Below are positions 1 through 9,623 of a stretch of 64,000 nucleotides of DNA, one piece after another (the stretch's first letter is position 1; the number at the start of each line of letters is the position of its first letter). The notes under the pieces are model-generated. The model searched no databases. It was not told where the DNA came from and was given only the letters and a program-made list of their open reading frames with translations. Both the position numbers and the translations under genes were made by a program. The DNA is taken from NCBI RefSeq assembly GCF_000208745.1, contig NC_030859.1:6382211-6446210 (forward strand), in the 5' to 3' direction. Source of the stretch: Theobroma cacao (lineage: Eukaryota > Streptophyta > Magnoliopsida > Malvales > Malvaceae).

Positions 1-85
1 GATGTCTGCACAATTTCGATCGGAATGTGCATTGAACGAAATACTCGCTACTTTGCAATAAATACAACTGTCGCTCGAAAATGCA

Positions 86-2396
86 TTGGGTCCATTGTCA
101 TTAGTAAACGACACTGTGGTGGTTGTGAGTGATGACGATGCATCTGATCAGATTGAAGATGATATTGAAAAGGACGACACGATGGATCGAAACCATGAGT
201 TGCGTTATGACTGTGAAGATGATTACGTTGGCGGACATGAAGACCGTTCAAAGGATGATAGGGTTAAGCAGACCGACATTCTTGATTGCAATCATGCAGA
301 TGGCGATAGAGGTCATACCACAACTGTTGTGTTAGAAGAGGTTGAGTTGGACGACCATGGCAAAACCGTTGAATTAAAAGATGTTGAGGGTGCAAACCCT
401 ATTTACAAGAATGCCATCGCACTTGAGAACGACATTCGTTCGCCTGATGACAGTGATCAAGAGAGGGTGAATACAGGGTATCTCATCAATGGATTATTCC
501 TAGGCTAGATATGATATCCTTCCAAACAGTTGGGAGTGAGGAATCCAGATCAATGGATGACCACTTATATCGTGGAAAAATGTTTCTATTGAAGGTTGAA
601 TTGAAACAAGCTTTGTGCATGTTGGCACTAAAAGAGCATTTTGAGTTTAGATTTAAAAAGTCATGTCACGTTCGTTTTGAGGTTGGTTGTAAGGATAAGG
701 CATGCAAGTTTGCTTTGCGTGCAACGAAGTTGCTTGAGGGAGAATATTGGCAAGTTCGGACGTTGCAGAAGGTACACACGTGTACTGTCGATGGTTTGCA
801 ATGTGGGTACCAAACTGCGAGCGCGAGGGTAATTGGTAAGCTTATCTCTAGTAAGGTGCAAGGAAATTGTGTAACCCCATTGAGAACAAAGGAAATAATA
901 GAAGAGATGAATCACAAGTGGGGATTGCAAAGCCTATATGGTAAGGCCTGGCAAGCGAAGGAGTACGCAGAAAGTCTTGTGTTTGATCCGCTGGAAGAGT
1001 CATTCCAACTCCTCCCTTCGTATTTCCATATGTTGGAACATGAAAATCTCGGTATTGTCACATGTGTCACTACTGATGGGGAATAAAGATTCAAATATTG
1101 TTTCTGGGCGTCCGAGTCATGTATTCGGGGGTTCAGTGCTGTAATGCGGCCTATAGTCGCTATCGATGCCACACATTTGAAAGACAGATTCAATGGTATT
1201 CTGTTTGTGGCGGTATGCAAAGATGCGAATGAACAGATATATCCACTTGCATTTGGCATTGGCCACGTTGAAGACGAAGAGTCTTGGTCGTGGTTTCTTA
1301 ACCAATTGCGTCGTGCGATTGGTTGTCCTGAAAATGCAATGTTCATTTCTAATTATCATCTTGGAATTAAGAATGTAGTTGAGAAAGTGTACAAGGACGC
1401 TCATCACGGTCTATGCGATTACCACTTAAGGAAAAACATTAAAAACAGGTTCAAGCGCGAATATGTTGCAGTGGTTTTCACCATGGCCACCAACTGCTAT
1501 AAGGTCGTCGATTTTGACAGACATATGAATAAGCTGAAACAGCTTTGCAAACCTACTTATGACAGCCTTATGAGATTAGGTCCTGAGAGATGGGCATGTG
1601 CACGGTCACTAGTAAGGTGATACAATCTAATGACATCCAACACTGCGAAGTGTATTAACTCCTGACTGAGGCCTTGAAGAAAAATGCCAATAACGGTGTT
1701 GATCGAGTGCATCAGAGGCATGTTTCAACGTTAGTTCCATGACTGGCACAATGAGGCATTGAATTTGACCACGCCCCTCAGCCCTTGGGCTACCAATCTG
1801 TTGAATCGACGGTTCAATGAAGCATGTCACTTTTCCATACAAGCAATTGATCGGGTGGAGTTTCAAGTTATAAGTGGGAGTAAGGACAGAGTCGTGAACC
1901 TCTCCACCAAAAAGTGTTCATGCGGTGAGTTCTAGTTCGATCTACTCCCCTGCATGCACGCCATGGCGGCAATAAGGTATGAGCAATCATGTTTTGTTAT
2001 ATTGTGCATGATGAATTGAATTTTTACATTGTTCGCCAACTATGATTTCATTGCCTTGGCAGTAAGTGCAAACGTGCAGCCATTGAATTCTGCTCGGACT
2101 ATTACAAGACTCAGTCTTGGGCGAAAGGATATGCGGTTCCCATTCGCTCTGTTAAGCATCCCAGTGAGTGGGACATCCCCGATGACGTTCAACAAATTAT
2201 CATTTTGCCACCAAGTTGGCAAGGTCAAGCAAGAAGACCTCGGAGGAAAAGGATTCCATCAGCTGGGGAAGGCAGCGGACGACGTAGATGTTCACAATGC
2301 AAGAGCTATGGTCATAATAGACAAAATTGCTGGACTCCGTTTGCATCTTTACTGACAAAAGGGGAAACATCATCTGCTCAGTCGATGGCTCGATGA
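86..2396 (+). pseudogene. Mutator-like (MULE/MuDR) transposase, decayed
   Basis: Broken MuDR-type transposase. An acidic N-terminal region (86-508) lies in another frame from the MuDR N-terminal domain (511-1086, with DHLYRGKMFLLKVELKQAL). A TAA at 1084-1086 interrupts it before the MULE catalytic domain (1144-1620, PIVAIDATHLKDRF...GIGHVEDEESW). A TGA ends that block at 1618-1620 and the coding trace continues with further stops to a SWIM zinc finger (CSCGEF...LLPCMHAMAA, about 1918-1970). A GT-AG intron fits 1977-2062. The C-terminal CCHC zinc knuckle (CSQCKSYGHNRQNC) sits near 2295-2335, with a final TGA at 2394. The second catalytic Asp seems lost: the family motif SDxH reads SNYH here. 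Terminal inverted repeats were not found; the left end lies outside the window. The family call is firm; loss of function follows from the stops. Confidence 0.9.
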
Positions 2397-2600
2397 CGTC
2401 GACCCAAGGCATGTGTAATTTGCAAACAACTCAGGCACAGATGAAACCGCTGTCTAATACGGACTACAAACTCTGATAACATTATCGGTGTTGTACTTGA
2501 AGATACTGGCCCTTCAAACGTCAGTTGTTAGGGATTGTTTTAAAGTGACCATTGATATTTGCATTGAATAATACTATTTCAACTTGAGTTTGAAAAAATT

Positions 2601-3092
2601 TGAATGAAAAGTAAGATACACAAGATGTCCATATGGAAGAGAAAGACCTTATGCTAGTTATGGAGGTTTGAAAATGTGTACCAACGCATGAAAATTGAAG
2701 TTACTTTGAGAAAGTTATGGATGTTTCAAGGGATGGCTTCCATGCAATATGGAAAACATTTATTGAGGAAAAAGGATGGGAAGAAGAAGAAGAAGCTGCA
2801 GGAAGTGAGGAGAAAGTGTTGGAAAAAATTAGATATTTATCCTATAGTTGACTACAATTCCCATTATTTACGAAAATGCCATTGCATAGTTGGATCATCA
2901 AATTCCAATTATAATACTTAGCCCATTTGTTGGATTATCAAATTCATTGTACTCCTTAATAATTTTTATTTCATTGTAAACCATTAAATAAAGCACAAAA
3001 TATTTAATTTAATAATATTTACGTGATTGATTAGTCATCCTGCTTCATATTTTTGCCCAAAAAATGATGTATAATAATAGTAATAGTTTTTC
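2601..3092. repeat. Duplicated block X, copy A (left part)
   Basis: About 490 bp that recurs at 8290-8634. Both copies share a pass through TCCTATAGTTGACTAC, GCCATTGCATAGTTGGATCA, TAGCCCATTTGTTGGAT and AATGATGTATAATAATAG. The first 50 bp (2601-2650) also match the arms of the inverted repeat at 7962-8240. Copy A is broken after about 3092 by a Harbinger element and resumes at 5309-5395, whereas the copy at 8290-8710 is uninterrupted. No convincing gene is seen in it. Confidence 0.8.
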
Positions 3093-5308
3093 TTGAGATG
3101 ATGCAACTTTCATCTACAAGTATAAAACATAACATAGAAATAGCATAATAACAAATATATAGTATACAATAGTTAACTAAAAATTAAAGAAGAAACATAA
3201 CTTATCTAATTAAGAACAAATACATATATGTCTCAATCAACATAAATTTGGGTTATTACAAACAAAGCATACAATTTGTTGAACCAAATAAAAAATTAAG
3301 TTTCATTTCTAGAAGCTATCCAATCATTCCACATTACTTGTGCCAAGTTATTTCTCCAAGTAGTCCATGCATTTGATGTCTCAATGCATTAGATTGTATC
3401 TGCATTTTCCATCACTTCTGATTCCACATTCTCTTCATCCATTTCATCCTCAAGTGGATCATGTGTCATTTCTCTCCTAATGTGATTGTGTAACAATGCA
3501 CAAGTAGAGATAATTCTACATTTTGTTTTCACTAGGTACTAAGACTTCTCTCTAAGTATTGCCCATCTCATCTTAAGGAATCCAAAACATATCTCAATAA
3601 CATTCCTAGCACTAGAGTGTTTGTAATTAAACAGTTCTTCTTTTGAATGAGGAGTGCGATTTTGTCTCCATTTATTCAAATGATAACGTTGACCTTTATA
3701 TGGAGTTAAAAATCCCTCTCCATTTGTATACCCAACATCACATAAGTAGAAAAAACCCATGATAAAAAAATTTATTTTTAGTACATCACTCTGAACAATG
3801 TCGAGCTAAAATAGTTAATAATTTAATGTATATTTTCCTCATACCTTTTGGGACTTTCAATCCATTTCTTCTAGTTATTGCATCTCAAAAAACCCTAGAG
3901 TCTGAAGCAGAACCCTCCCATCCAGGTAAGATATATATGAATTGCATATCTTGTGAACATACCCCTAACACATTTGTAGCAATTTCATTCTTCCTTGTTT
4001 TGTATCTAGGCTTATCAATTTCCAGGGCATTGACTGCAATGTAAGTTCCATCTAAAGCACCTAAACAATTCTATTGTTTTTAATGGAATAATGACAAAAA
4101 TTATCCTTTAGTTGCATTTTTAATAGATTCTTATACTCAAGCTATAAATGTTTAAGAAATTTTAGTTTACCTTAAACTATTTCCATCTTAAATCAATTGA
4201 ATTCTTGGGTACAGCCTCTGGCTTCTTTAGCAGTCTTGACTGCAATCTTAAAATAGAATTTGAAACTAAACCAAAATGCCTACTTAGTATCTCACTACTT
4301 CTAACAAATTCTCTCTTTATAATCCTATTCTTTGCATGATGAGAAATAATGTACAAAAAGATAGCCATCATTTCCTCAACATTCATATTTTTTTGTTGGT
4401 GTAAGCCTACCAATGCATTGAAGCATATTACATAGTTTATAAAATGCAGTTCTATCCATTCTAATATTTTTAATGCATGTTAAATCAAAATCAAACACTA
4501 TTCTCATAAAATTCAATTGCCTAATAATATGTCTCCTATATGTACTAGTTTTGGATCTTTTACGCTTTCTAGTATATATTAAAATATGATAACATCCTTG
4601 AACAAAAGTATTAGCTAAAAGTATCATGTTGAATAGCTCAATGGCTAATACAATAGCAAAGACGATCGTTGCAGTTTGCTCTTGAGAAAACCCTTCCATT
4701 GTGTGAACTAACAATATTAAAAAATAATTAAAATAATGAAATATAAACATTATATAAAAACAGCATATAGTAAACACAAAGTTAACTTTTCATGTCCACC
4801 TTACAAATATTCAATTTAAAAACAGCATATAGAGAATCCAATTTTGATAAACCCTAAAATATGAATATGAAAAAAAACCCAAATTAATAGAAAAAAGTCA
4901 GATTAAAGAATACAAGAAGAAGATAAAAAAAGAAGAAAGAAAAAGAAGAATGGGAGATTTCAACCCACAATTTCAGATGATGAAGAAGCAGAGATAGAAG
5001 AAGGAGGAGCGACTTTAGCAAAATAAAGAAGAAGCAACAAACCCCCAACCCCAAAAACGATGCTTTGCTTCGAATTGTGAGTAATTTTTTTAAAAGATGA
5101 TGGGTAAAAATGTCTTTAAAGACATTATAGAGTACTATGTAATGTGATTGCATTAGTTTTGGACTGCAATCACATTACATCCATTGGTTGCAATGTGATT
5201 ACATTGCAATCTTACATTACACTGGTCTGTTGCAAAACAAACACTACAATGAAATTTAATTGGGCACATTGCAGGGAATGTGACTTTACATCCCTTATAC
5301 CAAACGCA
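3093..5308 (-). mobile_element. PIF/Harbinger DNA transposon, 3' end truncated
   Basis: The transposase lies on the minus strand. The right border reads CCAAACGCACCC followed by TTA, so on the minus strand the element opens with GGGTGCGTTTGG, a typical PIF/Harbinger terminus next to the TTA target. Its 150-bp subterminal part (5150-5300) is built of repeated TGCAATGTGATTACATTGCA-like words, as in Tourist/Harbinger ends. The left border is set by comparison with the uninterrupted paralogue at 8628-8636. No matching inverted repeat is visible there, so the distal end is probably deleted or decayed. 4778-5150 is AT- and purine-rich, with no coding signal. Confidence 0.75.
3541..4699 (-). pseudogene. 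PIF/Harbinger DDE transposase, frameshifted
   Basis: Reads right to left from MEGFSQEQ at 4699. The helix-turn-helix-like N-terminal part (RQLNFMRIVFDFDLTCIKN, ending with TPTKKYEC) changes frame near 4400 at a T-run and continues as NMNVEEMMAIFLYIISHHAK and RLLKKPEAVPKNS. The catalytic DDE_Tnp_4 region follows: [20 protein letters not shown] (first Asp), [12 protein letters not shown] then an in-frame TGA at 3885-3887, CDVGYTNGEGFLTPYKGQR (second Asp) and NVIEICFGFLKMRWAILR (Glu). All three acidic residues are visible, but the frame is broken by the frameshift and the stop. About 3541 is the last recognisable residue; a stop follows downstream. Confidence 0.85.
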
Positions 5309-5395
5309 CCCTTAATGTCGACGGTTGTAATCCAAAAACATAAAGGGCATAAGATAGCTTTGAACCATTTTTTTCATATTTCAGTCTTCTCAATA
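5309..5395. repeat. Duplicated block X, copy A (right part)
   Basis: Starts TTAATGTCGACGGTTGTAAT and matches 8633-8710 (TTAATGTCGATTGTTGTAAT), including ACATAAAGGGCAT and GATAGCTT. It is the continuation of block X beyond the Harbinger insertion. Confidence 0.75.
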
Positions 5396-5499
5396 TCTAT
5401 CGATAGCTGTCGTTTCATCTTCCAATCGTTCCAAACTTAGTTTAAGGGTGAAGGGAAGTTGAACCACTAAAGCTTAATCGTCCTACATTGTCTTAAGTA

Positions 5500-6699
5500 A
5501 TGGCCGCATCTTCGAGCAGACCCAATGTCCATGACAATGGCGATCAAAGTATGGGTGATGATGAATACTCTAGCCTACGATCAAGGAAGAAATGGAAACT
5601 AGATCTTCAACTGCCTACCACATCAATTGGTTTTTCAATTGAACTAGGTAACGATCTGTGCTCTCCCTTACAGTTTAGTGACATATCACATGGTGGTAGG
5701 TATTGGGTAATAGAGAATGCCATGATATCATGCAGGAAAGTGGTAGATTGGGAAAACTTACAGGAAAACATATACCTTGAGGGTGACATATCTTCGTTTT
5801 TCGACATGGGTAAACTTAAAGGTCTAAGTACCTTTCCATATTTTGATTATAGCCTGACTCTTGTTAGGGAATTTTACTCCAGCATTCACTAGAGTGAAAA
5901 TAAATTTGAAAATCCTAAAGATTTTGACCCATTTGTTTTGAACATGTTTTTGGGAGGAATAGAGTTTACAGTGACTCCCTTTGATATTGGAAAGCTCCTG
6001 AAAATGGAGTATAGACACAGACAATACAGACCTCCACCATCATATGACTCGTCTCGCATGTGGGCCCAAGTGACAAGTAGAAAAGAACCATACACCATAG
6101 AGTCATGTTCTGCTCGTCATTTGAATTCTGCACCAGATAGGCTAGTACATAATTTTCTGGCGTCCACATTACAGGGAAGGATTAGTCATTTAAGATATGT
6201 TAATGCTGAGAGTCTGTGGATGATGGAAACAATTGGAAGCTAGTTTGGCGTGAATATTGCAAAATATATGATCATAAGAATGAGACAAGTTGCCATGAGG
6301 GAAGAGACGACCCTTCCATACGGGAACATCATATTGGCTCTAGTTAAGAAGAAAGGGATATGGAGTAATAGGTATCTAGCTGACTGGACCAGTCGCAGGC
6401 CTCGTAATCTCTTGTTTCGATGGCTCGTGAAAAAGGGATATGACTTGAGTCTTGATGAGCCATTGAATTCTATCGAAGGCAACTCAATTCATCCTGCCCA
6501 TGATACTTCATCCAGACAACAGTCTAGAGTTCCTATTTCTAATGATGTGATGTATAATATGCTTTTGAGGATTGATGAGAAACTCAGTAATCAAACTGCT
6601 AGAATGCAAGCATTGGAGTTGAGGATTCAGAATGTTGAGAATCTTCTAATGCAAAGAACAGATACAGCTGTTCGAGCAGTAGAAGCGTTGCAAAATTGA
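5500..6699 (+). pseudogene. Putative plant transposon protein (PTP-type) ORF with two in-frame TAG stops
   Basis: One reading frame of about 399 codons from ATG at 5500 to TGA at 6697-6699, interrupted only by TAG at 5890-5892 and TAG at 6241-6243; all three segments share the frame. The N-terminus is hydrophilic (MAASSSRPN). The middle resembles the putative plant transposon protein domain: LTLVREFYSSIH, DPFVLNMFLGGIEFTVTPFD, IGKLLKMEY and DRLVHNFLASTLQGRISHL. Next is a segment with LPYGNIILALVKKKGIWS. The C-terminus is a coiled coil with heptad hydrophobics (MLLRIDEKLSNQTARMQALE). This domain is known from plant repeats; its biochemical role is unknown. Intactness outside the two TAGs suggests a fairly young copy. 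Confidence 0.7.
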
Positions 6700-6907
6700 C
6701 TGTTCTTAGATGAGTTTCTCCGACATTAACCTCAGAGAAAAAGGAAGTCAGTTATCATTGGTTCTGGTTGAGTCAACCATACTAGATGAACATTCATATT
6801 TCAAAATTATGGGTTAACTAGATTATAGATACTGTAGTTTGTATTTCATAATTCACTTGTGGTATTTTGTTTTCTTTAACTCAATATTTTGTTATGATGG
6901 TGCTTGG
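6700..6907. other. 3' flank of the PTP ORF
   Basis: AT-rich trailer between the broken ORF and repeat block Y. It is absent from the shorter paralogue, where block X joins block Y directly at about 8711. No gene is seen. Confidence 0.5.
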
Positions 6908-7624
6908 GGTTGAGTTATGGTTTGATATTGTCCATGGTAATTGGCTTACCTTTATTCGAAGAACATGACAGAAAATAGGTGATTCATGCGATGTAAGATC
7001 AACTATTCACGCAATCCCATATCATCTAGTCACTCGATTCAATAAGAATTCGTAACGCCACTCCATATATACTACTCACGCGACTCCATATCAACTAGTA
7101 ACGTAATTCCATAATATCCAATCATGTGACTCCATTTTTCTACTCACGCGATTTTATAATAAATACTCATGCCATTCCATAACAACTAGTAACGCCACTC
7201 CATATATATTACTCACGCGAGTCAATATCAACTAGTCACGTGATTCTACAAAAAAGTCATGTCAGTGCTTCCATATAAACTAGTAACGCCACTCCATATT
7301 TACTACTAACGGGAGTCAATATCAAATACTCACCCGATTCTAAATCTTAACGGTTCATGCAATCCACATTTACTACTCACACGATTCCAAGTGGATTAGT
7401 GACACGATTCTATAGTAACAACTGACATGATTCAGAATTTAGTACTCGCGTGACTCCATAACAAATACTTTTGTGAATCAATATCAACTGGTGACGTGAT
7501 TCCATCCACATTATTCACGCCATTCAATAGCAACTTCTTACAACCCTATGTCACACAATGCAATTCAACATGTCATATAAGCTATAAAGTAAAAAAGCAA
7601 ATGGGGGTTATCATATGCAAACGA
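6908..7624. repeat. Duplicated block Y, copy A, with ~23-bp degenerate tandem array
   Basis: Opens with GAGTTATGGTTTGATATTGT. From about 6985 to 7540 it consists of some 24 diverged units of 22-24 bp with consensus CACGCGATTCCATAT followed by CAACTAGT. Individual units read CACGCGACTCCATATC, CATGTGACTCCATTT, CACGCGAGTCAATATC and CACACGATTCCAAGTG. It ends with a shared tail containing AGCAAATGGGGGTT. The same order of variant units recurs in 8712-9411, so the whole array was duplicated as one piece. Many units carry a central CGCG, TGTG or CGTG. Confidence 0.85.
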
Positions 7625-7961
7625 ATGATGTTTGGCCTGACTTTTACTTTTAAGAGGTAGATAAGATGAAAGGGTAGGCCGAGCAGGTACTTAATAACCA
7701 ATTCAGCCCCCCTTCATTGCACTGATATGGGTGTAGAAAACGAAGAGTCAGCATTCATGCCTATAAATAAAGGAAACCATTAACCATTTGAATCAAATTC
7801 AATTATCTTAATCAATCTTAAATAATTGAAAAATGACATCCAAAGATCCAAGAGTCGAGAAGGGGAAAGAGGCAGCCTCCGAAGAAGAGGAGGTGCCTTT
7901 GAGTTTGGGGGACTAGTTGCACATATTCTAGCAGAAAAGCAAATCTAAAACACAAGATGTC
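7625..7961 (+). promoter_or_regulatory. TATA-like promoter and short leader upstream of inverted repeat
   Basis: Sequence unique to this interval. TATAAATA lies at 7762-7769 in a CCTATAAATAAAGG context, with an AT-rich leader after it. A 27-codon ORF (7833-7916, MTSKDPRVEKGKEAASEEEE then PLSLGD) ends in TAG. Without its TAGs the frame would run into the left arm of the hairpin. The promoter is called only on the TATA box and spacing. The ORF may be the relic of a gag-like or PTP-type N-terminus. Confidence 0.4.
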
Positions 7962-8240
7962 TCTCTGAAAGTGGATGGAACTTGTATGAAAGAGCAAACT
8001 GAACTGTCTGGTTGAAGAATGAAAAGTAAGATACACAAGATGTTCATATGGAAGGGAAAACCTTCAAGTCCAATGGTGGGGCCCGCTGGAACTAGTTGAA
8101 GAACAATGGAGGTCCAAAACAATTGAACATGGGACTTGAAGGTTTTCTCTTCCATATGGACATCTTGTGTATCTTACTTTTCATTCCCCAACCAGACAGT
8201 TCAGTTTACTTTTTCATACAAGTTTCATCCACTTTCAGAG
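7962..8240. repeat. Inverted repeat, 113-bp arms, 53-nt loop
   Basis: The left arm is 7962-8074 and the right arm 8128-8240. By hand alignment the arms differ at 8 of about 113 positions (about 93% identical, no gaps). Half of the differences would still pair as G:U in RNA read from the plus strand. Landmarks are CTCTGAAAGTGGATG in the left arm and CATCCACTTTCAGAG in the right arm. The arm core (GAATGAAAAGTAAGATACAC onward) also occurs once more at 2601-2650. It has no coding capacity. Confidence 0.9.
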
Positions 8241-8289
8241 CAACTATCGATATATTCATAAGCTATCGATACTCAAGCAGGTCTAGAAC

Positions 8290-8711
8290 AACTGAACATT
8301 TATTGAAACAGAAGGATGGGAAGAAAACGAAGAAGAAGCTACTAAAAGTGAGGAGAAAGTACTAGAAAAAATTTGATATTTATCCTATAGTTGACTACAG
8401 TTCCCCTTATGTACAAAAATGCCATTGCATAGTTGGATCATAAAATTCCAAATAGAGTACTTAGCCCATTTGTTGGATCAACAAATTCATTGTACTCCTT
8501 CATAATTTGTTTTTCTTTGTAAACCATTAAATAAAGCACAAAATATTTAATAATATTTGCGTGATTGATTTTGGCATCCTGCTTCATATTTTTGCCTAAA
8601 CAATGATGTATAATAATAGTAATAGTTGTTCTTAATGTCGATTGTTGTAATAAAAAAACATAAAGGGCATCAGATAGCTTCCAACCGTTTCTTTCATATT
8701 GCAATCTTCCT
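8290..8711. repeat. Duplicated block X, copy B (uninterrupted)
   Basis: Co-linear with 2760-3092 plus 5309-5395. At 8628-8636 the sequence runs straight across the point where copy A carries the Harbinger element, so it acts as an empty site. It then joins block Y at 8711, lacking the 1.5-kb segment with the PTP ORF found in copy A. Confidence 0.8.
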
Positions 8712-9411
8712 GTTGAGTTATGGTTTGATATTGTCGATGATAATTGGCTTACCCTTATTCAAAGAACATGACACAGAATAGGTGAGTCATGCGATGCAAA
8801 CATAACTAGTCATGCGATTCAATAAGAATTCGTAACGCCACTCCACATATACTACTCACGCAAATCGATATCAACTATTAATGCAATTCCATAATAGCTA
8901 GTCACATGACTCAATTTTTCTACTCACGCAATTTCAAAATAAATACTCACGCCATTCCATAATAACTAGTAATGCCACTCCACTCCACATATATTACTCA
9001 CGCAAGTCAATATAAACTAGTGACGCGATTCCACAAAAAGTCATGTCACGTGCTTCTATATTTACTAGTAACGACACTCCATATTAACTACTAACGAGAG
9101 TAAATATCAAATACTCACGTGATTCTAAATCTTAACGGTTCACGCGATCCATATTTACTACTCACACGATTCCAAGTGGATTAGTGACGCGATTCCATAT
9201 TAACAACTGATGTGATTCAAAATTTAGTATTCGCGTAACTCCATAACAAATACTCCCGTGAATCAATATCAACTGGTGACGCGGTTCCATCCACACCATT
9301 CACGCAATTCAATAGCAACTGCTTACAACCTTATGTCATGCAATGCAATTCAACATGTCATATAGGCTATAAAGTAAAGAAGCAAATGGGGGTTGGCATA
9401 TGCAAATGAAT
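8712..9411. repeat. Duplicated block Y, copy B, with ~23-bp degenerate tandem array
   Basis: Second copy of 6908-7624, same unit order. The array spans about 8790-9335 with units such as CACGCAAATCGATATC, CACGCCATTCCATAAT and CACACGATTCCAAGTG. It ends with the same AGCAAATGGGGGTT tail. Small differences, such as an extra CACTC near 8980, show independent drift since duplication. 9412-9620, to its right, is AT-rich with no gene seen. Confidence 0.85.
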
Positions 9412-9623
9412 GAACACTGTCATGTAAATTGTGTAAAATACTAACAGACTTTACGATATGAATAAGAAAAAAACAATATTGTTCTTATTGGACCAATATG
9501 CGTATCACATGAATGAATACAAAGAATAATATGTAAATGATACAATAAAGAATAATATGAAAATGATACAGAATAATGTTAATGTTAATTACATAATGAA
9601 AAAAAATAAACAAATTCAAAAAT

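Noticed and set aside
2676..2921. 81-codon lysine-rich ORF in block X
   Set aside because: The paralogous block at 8290 does not preserve its frame or start, so it is not under coding constraint.
7833..7916. 27-codon ORF as a small peptide gene
   Set aside because: Short, ended by TAG, and the frame goes on with further stops into the hairpin. More likely a relic. Kept only as part of the promoter-leader entry.
7818..8365. Overlapping ORFs on both strands within the inverted repeat
   Set aside because: They mirror each other because the DNA is palindromic. No independent coding evidence.
6985..9335. CRISPR-like appearance of the 23-bp arrays
   Set aside because: Units are contiguous, degenerate and have no unique spacers, and the DNA is plant nuclear. 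It is a minisatellite-like array.
6908..9411. Blocks Y at 6908-7624 and 8712-9411 as the two LTRs of one retrotransposon
   Set aside because: The duplication includes block X upstream of each, no TG...CA ends or primer-binding site is seen, and the interval between lacks pol. A tandem duplication explains it better.
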